From the NCBI RefSeq assembly GCF_029581275.1, contig NZ_CP120742.1, positions 2,392,501 to 2,456,500 on the forward strand: a DNA stretch of 64,000 nt. The letters are read 5' to 3'. Shown here one piece after another: positions 38,892-48,153 of this stretch. Every line of letters begins with the position of its first letter. Positions within the stretch are counted from its first letter, which is position 1. Both the position numbers and the translations under genes were made by a program. Under the pieces are notes generated by a model. It was not told the origin of the DNA and searched no databases. It saw nothing but the letters and a program-made list of their open reading frames with translations. The stretch is from Micromonospora sp. WMMD1155 (lineage in GTDB: Bacteria > Actinomycetota > Actinomycetes > Mycobacteriales > Micromonosporaceae).

Positions 38892-41800
38892 TCAGTTACG
38901 GATGATGGTGAACGTCGAGGTGGGGTTCTGGATGTCCACCGCGTTGTTGCTCAGCCGCAGGTTGTTGAAGGTGACCGACCCGACGGCCGGCCCCTGCCCG
39001 GCCTCCGGCATCGGGTTCGCCCAGATGGCGAAGCCGGACTTCGCGTCGTAGGCGTCCCCACTCTTCCGGGCACCGCTGATCGAGACGTTGGTGAAGACCG
39101 TGTCGGTGATCGGGTTTTGCGGCTGCCCACCGACGTAGTTGGTCTGGAACATGATGCCGCTGTAGGTGGGATCGATGATGTCGACATCGCTGACCCGGAT
39201 GCCCTGGAACACCTTCGAGGCGGAGAACACCCAGATGGCCGGGAAGGTCTGCCCGCCCCAGAAGTGCCCACCGGCCCGGACGATCGAGATGTTCTCGAAC
39301 CTCGTCGGCGGGTTGGCGCCGAAGCCGTTCATCGGGTAGCCGAAGTCGAGTGAGCTGATGGTGATGCCGGAGTAGACAAGCGTGTCCGCGATGTAGATGT
39401 TGCGGAACGTGTTGCCGTAGCCGCCGTACACGGCGACACCGGCGGCCCGCCAGGTCAGGGTCGAGGTCAGGTTCTCGTAGATGTTGTCCTTCATGTCGGC
39501 GCCGCCCGCGTCGATGGCCGAGAACAGTGCGAAGCTGTCGTCGCCGGTGGCCCGGGCGTCGTTGTTGCTGACCAGGTTGTTGGTGCTCCCGTTGGTCATG
39601 TTGATGCCGTCGGCGAACATGTTCCGGATCCGGGAGTTCTTGATCGTCATGTAGTCGGTGTTCGCGCCCCAGTAGAGGCACACCATGTGCTCGTTCCAGA
39701 TGTTGTCGATCACGATGTTCGACACGTTGGCGAAGTCGAACACCTTGCCCGGACCGTCGATCCGGGAGGTGTAGTTGCCGAAGTAGGCGAAGTTCTTGAA
39801 GGAGGAGTTCGCCGCCGAGTTCTCAGCCCGGAAGCCGATGTCGGTGTTGTCCTGGCCCGCCGGAGCGTTGAACCGGGTGTACCAGGGGCCGGCACCGGTC
39901 ACCTGGACGGCCTTGCCGTACACCTGGAACTTCGACGAGGTGGAGTAGTTACCCGCCGGCAGGTACACCCCGACCAGGTTGCCGGTGGTGTCCATCCGCA
40001 CCCGGTCAAGGGCGTTCTGCACGTCCTGGTGGGTGAAGCCGGTCGGCGTGGTGTAGCGCGCCGGGTCCGGGTTGGCGATCGGCGCCACCTGCTCCGTGTT
40101 GATGAAGTCGATGGCGTACGTCGTGGTGTTGGCCGGGTCCTTCTGAAGACGGATCTTGCTGCCGGCCGGGACGGTGGAGTTGAGCATGACGTTGGCTTCG
40201 TCGTAGATGTGCCGCGGTCCGCCCGCGCTCGGCGAGTTGCCCGGGCTGGCCTCGTTGCCGTAGAGCCAGGCATACCGGGACGTCAGATCGATGGCCTTGT
40301 GGAAGGTGCCGTTGACGTAGACGTTCAGGGTCGAGTTGATCCCACCGCCACCCGGTGCATCCGGAATGGAGAAGCGGGTGACCAGTGTGTTGGTGCTGGC
40401 CCGGGTGGTGAACTCGACGTAGCTGCCCGTCGAGTTGAGGGTCACCGCCCGCCGACCGGACGCCTCGCCGGCCAGGTCGCCGATCTCCCGATTCGGTCCG
40501 ACGACGCTGGCACCGCCACCGATCGCTCCGTCCTCGGCCTCGTACATGTCGTACGGCATGTTGGCACCGCGACCGACGAAGAGCGGCCGGTCACTGGTGT
40601 TGTTGGTCTGCTTCACCGGCAGCTCGTTGCCGTCCGCGGCGAGCACCACCCGGACGGTGTACTTGCCGTTCGCGGCCGTCCAGGTGCCCAGGTTGATCGG
40701 GCCGACCGTCGCACCGGCGTTGATCACACCGGAGTACGAGCCGGTCAGGGTACGGACCACGGTGCCGGACTCGTTGAGCACGGTGAGGGTGATGCCGTGC
40801 GCCCCGGACGCGGACGCCTGGTTGCCGGCGTTGCGGATCGACACCGAGAAGGTGACGGTGCTGCCCGGCGGCGGGTTGCCCGGCGACCAGTCGACGGCGG
40901 AGGCGACCAGGTCGGAGCTGGCGACCGCGGCGACCACCAGCGGGCTGGGGTTGGTGTAGCTGTTGTTGGTGTCGTCCTGCTCGACGACGGTGTTCGACTC
41001 GTCCACCTTCGCGCTGAGCGGGTAGCTGCCCGAGTCGCGGGTGCCGATGCCGGCGCTGACCGTCGCCGACGCGCCGGCCGCGAGGCCGCCGACCGACGCG
41101 GTGCCCACCCGGGTGGATCCCAGGTAGAAGTTGACGTTCGTCGCGCCGGAGGCCGCCGAGCCGGCGTTGCGCACGGTGGCCGAGAGGGTGATGGTGCTGG
41201 TCTCGACCGGCGCGGACGGGCTGAACGACATGCCGGTCACGGTCAGGTCCGGGTTCGGCGCCGGGGTGCCGAAGACCTGGAACTCGGCCACCTGCCCGGC
41301 CGGTGCGCCGGTGTTCGAGGCGATCGAGAGCCGGACGTCGGCCGCCGCGCCGCTGACCGGGATGGTCACCGTGTTGCCGCTGCCCGGGTTGAAGGTGTAG
41401 TTCGTCGCGGCGACGAGCGTGGTGAAGTTCGACGAGCCCTGGTCCCGGCCGAGCACCGTGATGTTCTGGGTCCGCGTACCCCAGGCCGAGTCCGGGTTGA
41501 GCTTCAGCACGACCTGGCTGAGGGTGGCGTTCGCGCCGAGCTGCACGGTCAGCGTGCTCGGGTTGCCGTTGCCCTCCCAGTAGGTGGCCACGTTGTTGTC
41601 GTTGGCGTTGGTCGCCACGAACGTGTGCACGTAACCGGAGGCGGTGATCGGCTTACCGATCGCCAGGTTGCTGCCGGTCGGCGGGTTGCCGGTGCCGGTG
41701 CGGGTCACCGTGTTGCTGTTCGCCGACTGGTTGCCGGCCGCGTCCTTGGCCCGGACGTAGTAGGAGACGGTGGCGCTGCCCGGCTGACTGTCGGTGTACG

Positions 41801-42578
41801 CCAGCGTCGAGCCGTTGACGCTGCCGCGCAGCGCGCCGTTGGCGTAGATGTCGTAACCGGTCACCCCGACGTTGTCGGTGGACGCCGACCAGGTGAGCCG
41901 GATCTGCCCGCTGGCCGGCTGGGTGTACGCCAGGTTGCCGGGGACGCTGGGGGCCTGGGTGTCGGTGCTGCCGGTGGCGCCGTACACCTCGACCTCGGAG
42001 AACTGCGCGGCGGGCCAGCCGGTGTTGCCGGTCACCTGCACCCGTACGTAGCGGGTGCTGGTGGCGGTGAAGCTGACGGTGGCGGTGTTGCCGCTGCTCG
42101 GGTTGAAGGTGTAGCCGGCGGACGCCTTCAGGGTGCTGAAGGACGAGCCGTTCGTCGAGCCGAGCACGGTCAACGTCTGGGTGCGGGTCTGCCAGTCCGA
42201 CGACGGTGGCAGCTTCAGCACCACCCGGTCCACGTTGACCGTGGCGCCGAGGTCCGCCTGGATCCACTGCGGGAACGCGTTGTTGGCGCTCTCCCAGTAG
42301 GTCGAGGCGTTGCCGTCGTTGGCGTTGCCCGCCACGTAGTTCTGGACGTGGCTGCTGGCGGTCATGGTGGCGGAGAGCCCGGCGAGCATCGCCACCCGCG
42401 CGGCGGCGGCCGCCGCGTCGACTGCCGGTGCCGCGCTCGCCGCGGGGACGGCGGCCGGGGCGGTGGCGAGGAGCATCCCGGCGAGCACGCCGGCCAGAAG
42501 CCGCCGGTGGCCGCTGCGGGGGACGGGAGTGGGCGCGCCGGGTGGCGGCGTGCCTGGTCTGGTGCCGTTACTGGACAT
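38892..42578 (-). CDS. secreted GH87-type alpha-1,3-glucanase with carbohydrate-binding modules
   Basis: The 1228-aa secreted enzyme has a signal peptide (cleavage near residue 50), a discoidin/F5-8C module (about 65-205), a fibronectin III domain (about 208-295), a second discoidin module (about 300-440), two CARDB repeats (about 445-660), a CBM35/6-like beta-sandwich (about 690-845; MYEAEDGAIGGG) and a C-terminal right-handed beta-helix (about 860-1228). In the helix, Asp990 (FADGINMTNG), Asp1013 and Asp1014 (ARATGDDSF) have a 0/23/24 spacing. That matches the catalytic triad I recall for GH87 alpha-1,3-glucanase (Asp1045/1068/1069 in a Paenibacillus enzyme). It lies last in a sugar-import operon with a GH13 glucosidase, fitting use of fungal or dental alpha-1,3-glucan. 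Confidence 0.78.
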   Translation of the reverse strand: MSSNGTRPGTPPPGAPTPVPRSGHRRLLAGVLAGMLLATAPAAVPAASAAPAVDAAAAAARVAMLAGLSATMTASSHVQNYVAGNANDGNASTYWESANNAFPQWIQADLGATVNVDRVVLKLPPSSDWQTRTQTLTVLGSTNGSSFSTLKASAGYTFNPSSGNTATVSFTATSTRYVRVQVTGNTGWPAAQFSEVEVYGATGSTDTQAPSVPGNLAYTQPASGQIRLTWSASTDNVGVTGYDIYANGALRGSVNGSTLAYTDSQPGSATVSYYVRAKDAAGNQSANSNTVTRTGTGNPPTGSNLAIGKPITASGYVHTFVATNANDNNVATYWEGNGNPSTLTVQLGANATLSQVVLKLNPDSAWGTRTQNITVLGRDQGSSNFTTLVAATNYTFNPGSGNTVTIPVSGAAADVRLSIASNTGAPAGQVAEFQVFGTPAPNPDLTVTGMSFSPSAPVETSTITLSATVRNAGSAASGATNVNFYLGSTRVGTASVGGLAAGASATVSAGIGTRDSGSYPLSAKVDESNTVVEQDDTNNSYTNPSPLVVAAVASSDLVASAVDWSPGNPPPGSTVTFSVSIRNAGNQASASGAHGITLTVLNESGTVVRTLTGSYSGVINAGATVGPINLGTWTAANGKYTVRVVLAADGNELPVKQTNNTSDRPLFVGRGANMPYDMYEAEDGAIGGGASVVGPNREIGDLAGEASGRRAVTLNSTGSYVEFTTRASTNTLVTRFSIPDAPGGGGINSTLNVYVNGTFHKAIDLTSRYAWLYGNEASPGNSPSAGGPRHIYDEANVMLNSTVPAGSKIRLQKDPANTTTYAIDFINTEQVAPIANPDPARYTTPTGFTHQDVQNALDRVRMDTTGNLVGVYLPAGNYSTSSKFQVYGKAVQVTGAGPWYTRFNAPAGQDNTDIGFRAENSAANSSFKNFAYFGNYTSRIDGPGKVFDFANVSNIVIDNIWNEHMVCLYWGANTDYMTIKNSRIRNMFADGINMTNGSTNNLVSNNDARATGDDSFALFSAIDAGGADMKDNIYENLTSTLTWRAAGVAVYGGYGNTFRNIYIADTLVYSGITISSLDFGYPMNGFGANPPTRFENISIVRAGGHFWGGQTFPAIWVFSASKVFQGIRVSDVDIIDPTYSGIMFQTNYVGGQPQNPITDTVFTNVSISGARKSGDAYDAKSGFAIWANPMPEAGQGPAVGSVTFNNLRLSNNAVDIQNPTSTFTIIRN

Positions 42579-42747
42579 GGGGTCGCTACACCTCTTTCGG
42601 GGGTGGGTGCGGTGCGTTGCCCGGCGGGGGCAGGGGGTACACCCGCCGCGTGGCACATTGCCCCTTCGTTGCTCCTTCCTCCCCGGTGCGTGGGGGTGGT
42701 GGGTGGTGGTGCCGGCGGCCGGGACGGGACCGCCGGCACCACGACGG

Positions 42748-44400
42748 TCAGGTCCGGCCGGGTCCGTCCACCGATCCGGCGGTACGCAGCCAGACCGCCG
42801 TGTCCGACGGCAGCATCCCGTCGTCGAGCGGGCCACTGGCCAGCAACAACTCCCCCTCGGCGGGCATCGGAACGGCGGAGTCGGAGAGGTTGACGACGCA
42901 GGTGAAGTGGTCGCCGCGACGGAAGGCGAGCACCCCGTCCGGGGCGGGCAGCCAGGTCATCTCCCCGTCACCGAGCGCCGGGTCGGCCCGCCGGGCATGG
43001 ATCGCCGCCCGGTACAGCTCCAGCATCGAGGCCGAGTCTCCGGTCTGCGCGCTGGCCGTCCGGTCCTTCCAGTCGGCCGGCTGGGGCAGCCAGGGCGCCG
43101 CGGCACCGGCGGGGCTGAACTCGAACGGTGGCTCGTCACCACCCCAGGGCAGGGGTACGCGGCAGCCGTCCCGGCCCGGGTCGATGCGGCCGGAGCGCTC
43201 CCACATCGGGTCCTGGCGCAGCGTGTACGGGATGTCCTCGACCTCGTAGAGGCCCAGCTCCTCGCCCTGGTAGACATAGGCGGCACCGGGCAGCGACAGC
43301 GACAGCAGCGCGGCGGCCCGGGCCCGACGGGTGCCCAGCTCCAGGTCGGTGGGGATGCCCTCGCGCTTGGCCGCGAAGCTGAACCTGGTGTCGGCCCGGC
43401 CGTAACGGGTGACGTGCCGGGTGACGTCGTGGTTGGAGAGCACCCAGGTGGCCGGCGCGTTGACCGGCGCGTGCGCGCTCAACGTCCCGTCGATGCTCTC
43501 GCGCAACGCGGAGGCGTCCCAGGCGCAGCCGAGGAAGTCGAAGTTGAACGCGGCGTGCAGCTCGTCCGGGCGCAGGTAGTTGGCGAACCGCTGACGGTCC
43601 GGCAGCCACACCTCACCGATCAACGCGCGGTCCGGGTACTCGTCGGCGACCCGCCGCCAGCCCCGGTAGATGTCGTGCACCCCGTCGAGGTCGTGGAACG
43701 GGTGCGGCTGGTCCGGCTCGACCTCGGGCAGCGTCCCGTCCTTGACCAGCAACCCGGCCGAGTCGATCCGGATGCCGTCCACCCCCCGGTCGAACCAGAA
43801 CCGCAGGATGTCCTCGAACTCCGCCCGCACCCTCGGGTGGTCCCAGTTGAAGTCCGGCTGCTGCGGGGCGAAGAGGTGCAGGTACCAGTCGCCGGGGGTG
43901 CCGTCCGGGTTGGTGGTGCGGGTCCAGGTCTCGCCGCCGAACTCGCCCACCCAGTCGGTGGGCCGCTGGTCGCCGTTCGGGCCCCGACCGGGCCGGAACC
44001 AGAACAGCTTCCGCTCCGGCGCGCCCGGCCCACCGGCCAGCGCCGCCTGGAACCAGGGGTGCGCGTCGGAGCAGTGGTTCGGCACCACGTCGACGATGGT
44101 CCGGATGCCCAGCGCGTGCGCCTCGGCGATCAACGCCTCCACCTCGCCGAGGGAGCCGAAGACCGGGTCGATGTCGCGGTAGTCGGACACGTCGTAGCCG
44201 GCGTCCGCCATCGGCGAGGGGTACCACGGGCTGAACCAGATCGCGTCGACGCCGAGCGCGGACAGGTGATCCAGCCGGGACCGGATGCCGGCGATGTCGC
44301 CGATGCCGTCGCCGTTGCCGTCGGCGAAGCTCCGGGGATACACCTGGTAGATCACCGCTCCACGCCACCACGGACTGCTGTCTGCTGTGGACACGAGCAC
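42748..44400 (-). CDS. GH13 alpha-glucosidase
   Basis: The 550-aa cytoplasmic enzyme hydrolyses short alpha-glucosides. Conserved regions are VYPRSFADGNGDGIGDIAG, the region I motif DVVPNHCSD, region II GIRIDSA with the nucleophile Asp, region III LIGEVW with the general acid Glu, and region IV LSNHDVTRH with the transition-state Asp. QPDFNWDHP is the usual oligo-1,6-glucosidase/alpha-glucosidase mark. There is no signal peptide. It lies between the permease genes and the GH87 gene, 95 bp from the MalG-like gene, so it should cleave the imported oligosaccharides. Whether it prefers alpha-1,3 linkages cannot be told. Confidence 0.92.
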   Translation of the reverse strand: MLVSTADSSPWWRGAVIYQVYPRSFADGNGDGIGDIAGIRSRLDHLSALGVDAIWFSPWYPSPMADAGYDVSDYRDIDPVFGSLGEVEALIAEAHALGIRTIVDVVPNHCSDAHPWFQAALAGGPGAPERKLFWFRPGRGPNGDQRPTDWVGEFGGETWTRTTNPDGTPGDWYLHLFAPQQPDFNWDHPRVRAEFEDILRFWFDRGVDGIRIDSAGLLVKDGTLPEVEPDQPHPFHDLDGVHDIYRGWRRVADEYPDRALIGEVWLPDRQRFANYLRPDELHAAFNFDFLGCAWDASALRESIDGTLSAHAPVNAPATWVLSNHDVTRHVTRYGRADTRFSFAAKREGIPTDLELGTRRARAAALLSLSLPGAAYVYQGEELGLYEVEDIPYTLRQDPMWERSGRIDPGRDGCRVPLPWGGDEPPFEFSPAGAAAPWLPQPADWKDRTASAQTGDSASMLELYRAAIHARRADPALGDGEMTWLPAPDGVLAFRRGDHFTCVVNLSDSAVPMPAEGELLLASGPLDDGMLPSDTAVWLRTAGSVDGPGRT

Positions 44401-44495
44401 CTGCTTTCTGGGTCAGTACGTCGGCGGGTTCGCCGGACCTGGATGTGTGTCGGGCGAACGGTCGTTGTTCGCCGCGCGGGCTGTTGCGGTCGCGG

Positions 44496-45383
44496 CTACC
44501 CCTTGAGGCTGCCCGTGGTCAGACCGGACATGATGTTCCGCTGGAAGATCAGGAAGATGATGACGGTCGGGATCGCCGCGATGACCGAGGCGGCGATCAC
44601 CACGTTCATCGGCGTACCGCCGGCGAAGGCGTAGATGCCGACGCTCACCGTCCGGGTCTCCGGCGAGGGCATGACCAGCTTCGGCCAGAGGAAGTCCTTC
44701 CACACCGCCGTCACCGCGAAGATCGAGACGACGCCGAGGATGGGGCGCGACAGCGGCAGGATGATCGACCACAGCGTGCGTAGCGACGACGCCCCGTCCA
44801 TCAGGGCGGCGGCCATCAACTCCTCCGGGATCGAGTCGAAGAACCGCTTCAACAGGAAGATGTTGAACGCGTTGGCGACCAGGGGCAGCCAGATGGCGAA
44901 CGGCGAGTCGAGCAGGTTGATGTGCAGGATCGGCAGGTCGATCACCGTCACGTACTGCGGGACGATGAGCACCATCGCCGGGATCATCAGTGTTCCCAGC
45001 ATCAGGGCGAGGATCACGTTGCCGAACACCGGCCGGAGTTTCGACAGCGAGTACGCGGCCGCGGTGTCGAAGACGAGCTGGAACAGCACCGCCCCGGCCG
45101 CGTAGTAGAACGTGTTGAACAGCAGCTTGGCGAGGTCCAGGTTGTTCCACGCGTCGATGTAGTTCTGCGGCTGGGGGTCCTTCGGGAACAGCGAGGGCGG
45201 GGTCTGCGCGATCTCCTGACCGGACTTCAGGGCGCCGGTGACCATCCAGTAGAGCGGCCCGAGGAAGACGAGGGTGAAGCCCACGACGACGACGGTGAGC
45301 AGGGCCCAGTAGATGAACCGGCCGCGCCCACGGCGGAGTTGCGCGTGAGAGATGAGGGTCCGGGTGCCGGAGTCCTGTGCCAT
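44496..45383 (-). CDS. carbohydrate ABC permease, MalG-type
   Basis: This 295-aa CUT1 permease has six membrane helices. The EAA loop IPEELMAAALMDGASSLRTL binds the ATPase, and TSRPILGVVS-like SRPILGVVSIFAV follows. The C-terminus LTTGSLKG is typical of MalG-type subunits. The N-terminal basic stretch (RRGRGRF) fits the cytoplasmic side. It lies 12 bp after the MalF-type gene on the same strand. The operon has no ATPase gene, so a shared multi-sugar ATPase must energise it. Confidence 0.92.
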   Translation of the reverse strand: MAQDSGTRTLISHAQLRRGRGRFIYWALLTVVVVGFTLVFLGPLYWMVTGALKSGQEIAQTPPSLFPKDPQPQNYIDAWNNLDLAKLLFNTFYYAAGAVLFQLVFDTAAAYSLSKLRPVFGNVILALMLGTLMIPAMVLIVPQYVTVIDLPILHINLLDSPFAIWLPLVANAFNIFLLKRFFDSIPEELMAAALMDGASSLRTLWSIILPLSRPILGVVSIFAVTAVWKDFLWPKLVMPSPETRTVSVGIYAFAGGTPMNVVIAASVIAAIPTVIIFLIFQRNIMSGLTTGSLKG

Positions 45384-45395
45384 GTCTCGCCCGTC

Positions 45396-46352
45396 CTAGT
45401 CCTGTTTCGCGCTCAGCCGCAGGTAGGCGGCCGAGAAGCCGGCCAACACCACGAGCATGAGCACGCCGAGCGCCGCGGCGCCGTTGAGGTCGTTCTGGAA
45501 GAAGCCGTGCTGGTAGATGAGGTACGCCACCGACGTCGCGGAGTCCTCCGCGCCCGCACCGTTGGCGAGGATCAGGGGCTCGATGAAGAGCTGCATCGTG
45601 GCGACGATCTGGATCATCGCCAGGAGCGCGAGGATCAACCGGGTCTGCGGGATCGTCACGTGGCGGATGCGCTTCCAGATGCCGGCGCCGTCCAGCTCGG
45701 CAGCCTCGTACAGCTCCCCCGGGATGTTCTGCAACGAGGCCAGGTAGATCAGCACCGCCCCGCCCATGTTCATCCAGGTCGACGCGAGCACCATGGCCGG
45801 CATCGTCATCTCGGGCGACTGCATCCACTGCGAGGTGGGCAGGTGCAGCGCCTTCAGGATCGCGTTGAAGAGACCGGCCTCGCTGGGGTCGTACGCGTAG
45901 AACTTGAAGAGGTACAACGCCGACGCCGGCGGCAGCATGACCGGCAGGTAGACCAGGATCCGCAGGTACCCCTTGGCGTGGCGGAACTCGTTGAGCAGGA
46001 CCGCCACGAAGAACGGCACCGCGTACCCGAGGACGAGCGCGAGCAGCGTGAAGTAGAGCGTGTTCTGCCAGGCCGGCCAGAAGCTCGGGTCGGCGAGGAT
46101 GCGGGAGTAGTTGTCCCACCCCACCCAGGTGGTCTCACCGCGCCGGGTCCGCTGGAAGCTCATGACGATGCCGCGGACCATCGGGTACCAGGAGAAGACG
46201 ACGAAGCAGAGCACCGCGCCGATCAGGAACGCGTGCCCGGTGAGGTTGTCCCGTACCTTGCGGCCGAGGCTCGTGCGCTGCGCCCCGGCCGAGTACGGCG
46301 ACGGCGGGCGGCCCGGTTTCCTGGGGGTCTCCGGAACGACGGTGATCGCCAA
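45396..46352 (-). CDS. carbohydrate ABC permease, MalF-type
   Basis: The 318-aa permease has six helices after a basic, Pro-rich N-terminus. LIGAVLCFVVFSWYPMVRGI is the first helix, and the EAA loop is IPGELYEAAELDGAGIWKRI. The remaining pattern (IPQTRLILALLAMIQIVATM) is standard for MalF-type CUT1 subunits. It is 88 bp after the binding-protein gene, from which it is separated by a strong hairpin (46400-46434), and 12 bp before the MalG-type gene. Expression of the permeases should therefore be lower than that of the binding protein. Confidence 0.92.
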   Translation of the reverse strand: MAITVVPETPRKPGRPPSPYSAGAQRTSLGRKVRDNLTGHAFLIGAVLCFVVFSWYPMVRGIVMSFQRTRRGETTWVGWDNYSRILADPSFWPAWQNTLYFTLLALVLGYAVPFFVAVLLNEFRHAKGYLRILVYLPVMLPPASALYLFKFYAYDPSEAGLFNAILKALHLPTSQWMQSPEMTMPAMVLASTWMNMGGAVLIYLASLQNIPGELYEAAELDGAGIWKRIRHVTIPQTRLILALLAMIQIVATMQLFIEPLILANGAGAEDSATSVAYLIYQHGFFQNDLNGAAALGVLMLVVLAGFSAAYLRLSAKQD

Positions 46353-46399
46353 GGCAACTCCTGGGTGAGTTAGTGACGTCGAGATGCGGTGCGGGTGGT

Positions 46400-46434
46400 G
46401 TGTGGGGGCCGGGTCGGCGTCCCGGCCCCCACAC
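46400..46434 (-). terminator. intra-operon hairpin after the binding-protein gene
   Basis: The 14-bp arms 46400-46413 and 46421-46434 (centre GTGGGGGCCGGG/CCCGGCCCCCAC) pair perfectly across 7 nt, right behind the binding-protein stop. Located inside the operon, it would act as a partial terminator or 3' stabiliser, giving more binding protein than permease. Confidence 0.75.
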
Positions 46435-46440
46435 GCTCGG

Positions 46441-47820
46441 TCAGCTCTCCGCGGCGAGGAGCTGGTTGACCTTGTCCTCGGCGGTCTTGAGCAGCGCGTC
46501 GATGTTCGAGTTCGGGTTGGTCAGCACACCGGACATCGCGGCGTCGAGCACCGCGTAGATCGCCTGGGCGTTGCGCGGCTCACCCTTGATCGGCACCGGG
46601 GTCGCCTCGAAGATCGCGAAGTTGGCGGTGTCGACGTTCGCGTTCGCCTTGCGCAGCTCCAGCTCCTGCTTCTGCGCGTCGCTGCCGTTGGCGAACAGCA
46701 GCGGCTGGGGCAGACCCACCGGGTAGTTCTGCGGCTTGGCCCGCACGTAGTCGAACTGCCCCTTGCCCGGGGTGAGCTTCTGGTACGCGATCCACTTCAG
46801 ACCGGCCTTGACCTGCTCCGGGGTGAGGTCCTTCTTGAAGAAGTAACCCTCGCCGCCACCTAGCGTCCCCTTCGCCGCGCCGTCCTGGCCGGGCAGCGGA
46901 GCCATCGCCCAGTCCTGGAACTTGCCCTGGAACTGGCTGACGATGGCCTGGGTGGCGTCCGGCGCACCGATGAACATGCCGACCTTGCCGGCGCCGGCGT
47001 TGGTCAGCAGGTCGCCCCACTGAAGCAGCTGGCGGGCACCCATGCTGTTGTCGCCGTACCGCATGTCCTTGAGGTTCTGCAGGACCTGCTTGCCCATGGG
47101 GTTGTTGAAGTCGGCCTTCTTGCCGTCGGCCGTGAGCACCTGGCCGCCCTGCGAGTAGAGCAGGGAGGTGAAGTGCCAGCCGCCGGTGTTGCCGGCGCTG
47201 TACTCCGAGTAGCCGGCGATGCCGTTGCCGAGCGCGGAGATCTTCTTGGCGGCGGCCCGGACGTCGGCCCAGGTCTTGGGCGGGTTGTTCACGTCCAGCC
47301 CGGCCTGCTGGAACAGGACCTTGTTGTAGATCAGCCCCATCGAGTAGTTCTTCACCGGGACGGCGTAGAGCTTGCCGCCGTCGGTGAAGACCTCCTTGAG
47401 CGCGGGGTCGATGCTGTCCCAGGTCGGAACGGTGTCCTTGTTGGCGTACTGGCTGATGTCCATCGCCTGACCGGAGTCGAGCACCTGCTGGAGATCGGTC
47501 ATGTACCCGTAGAACACGTCGGTCACGGTGCCGCCGGCCAGACGGGCGGTGAAGTCCGGCGGGTTGTTGCACTGCTCGCCGACGCTGACGCTCTTGATGA
47601 TGATGTCCGGGTTCTGCTTCTGGAACTCGGCGACATCGTCGTTCCAGTTCTTCAGCAGCTCTTTCTGGGCACCGACCGGCTGGCAGTCGACGGTGATGGT
47701 GACCTTGCCGCCGGCGGTCGCGCCCTTGTCGTCACTCTTCGTGGAGCACGCCGTGAGGCTGAGCCCCAGGCCGGCCACGAGCGCGACCGCCGCAGCCTTT
47801 CGGTATTGCGGTACGGACAT
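46441..47820 (-). CDS. sugar-binding lipoprotein of the alpha-glucan ABC importer
   Basis: The 459-aa binding protein starts VAGLGLSLTACSTKSDD, a Sec signal with lipobox LTAC. The mature part has the family-1 SBP pattern: LKNWNDDVAEFQKQNPDI near the start, YAVPVKNYSMGLIYNKVLF in the hinge, and IAYQKLTPGKGQFDYV later. It is the first gene of the LacI-associated operon and captures oligosaccharides outside the membrane. Compared with the SBP at 15456 it uses Sec rather than Tat. The promoter at 47918-47953 drives it. Confidence 0.92.
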   Translation of the reverse strand: MSVPQYRKAAAVALVAGLGLSLTACSTKSDDKGATAGGKVTITVDCQPVGAQKELLKNWNDDVAEFQKQNPDIIIKSVSVGEQCNNPPDFTARLAGGTVTDVFYGYMTDLQQVLDSGQAMDISQYANKDTVPTWDSIDPALKEVFTDGGKLYAVPVKNYSMGLIYNKVLFQQAGLDVNNPPKTWADVRAAAKKISALGNGIAGYSEYSAGNTGGWHFTSLLYSQGGQVLTADGKKADFNNPMGKQVLQNLKDMRYGDNSMGARQLLQWGDLLTNAGAGKVGMFIGAPDATQAIVSQFQGKFQDWAMAPLPGQDGAAKGTLGGGEGYFFKKDLTPEQVKAGLKWIAYQKLTPGKGQFDYVRAKPQNYPVGLPQPLLFANGSDAQKQELELRKANANVDTANFAIFEATPVPIKGEPRNAQAIYAVLDAAMSGVLTNPNSNIDALLKTAEDKVNQLLAAES

Positions 47821-47917
47821 CTGTCCATCCCTTCGGGAACGGGTGTCTCCAATGACCTTCGCTGATCTGCAGTGATGCGACCTGACGCCCAGTAGCTGCG
47901 TCGGAGCCAGGTGTGAG

Positions 47918-47953
47918 TGGAGTCACTGTAGCGAGGCCGACTCATTTCAGCAA
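47918..47953 (-). promoter_or_regulatory. promoter of the alpha-glucan operon
   Basis: On the minus strand TTGCTG (47953-47948) and TACAGT (47930-47925) are exactly 17 bp apart, with a leader of about 98 nt. The -35 box contains CAGCAA on the plus strand, the same half-site as the inverted repeat in front of lacI. The rest of the 333-bp gap 47821-48153 holds only this, the lacI hairpin and no gene. Confidence 0.6.
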
Positions 47954-48099
47954 GGTGTCGACCCCATGACGAAAGGACACGACGCGATGGCGACAGATGT
48001 TGGCAAGGATCTGAAAGCAGCCGGGAATATCGCCCTTTGTTCCTCTATGGCGGGTCATTCGATCGCTTCGATGAGGTTCGCTGCGAGCAACCACGAAAA

Positions 48100-48132
48100 C
48101 GGCCGCCGACCGCGTGGAGCGGTCGACGGCCG
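48100..48132 (-). terminator. hairpin after the LacI gene
   Basis: CGGCCGCCGACCGC (48100-48113) pairs with 48119-48132 with one mismatch across a 5-nt loop, 22 bp after the lacI-type stop. It isolates the regulator from the operon promoter downstream. Confidence 0.7.
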
Positions 48133-48153
48133 AAGCGTCGTAGGGTGCGGTAC

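Noticed and set aside
39687..42893. Open frame of more than 1000 codons antisense to the GH87 gene
   Set aside because: Its composition mirrors the real gene and there are no recognisable domains, signal or sensible codon bias.
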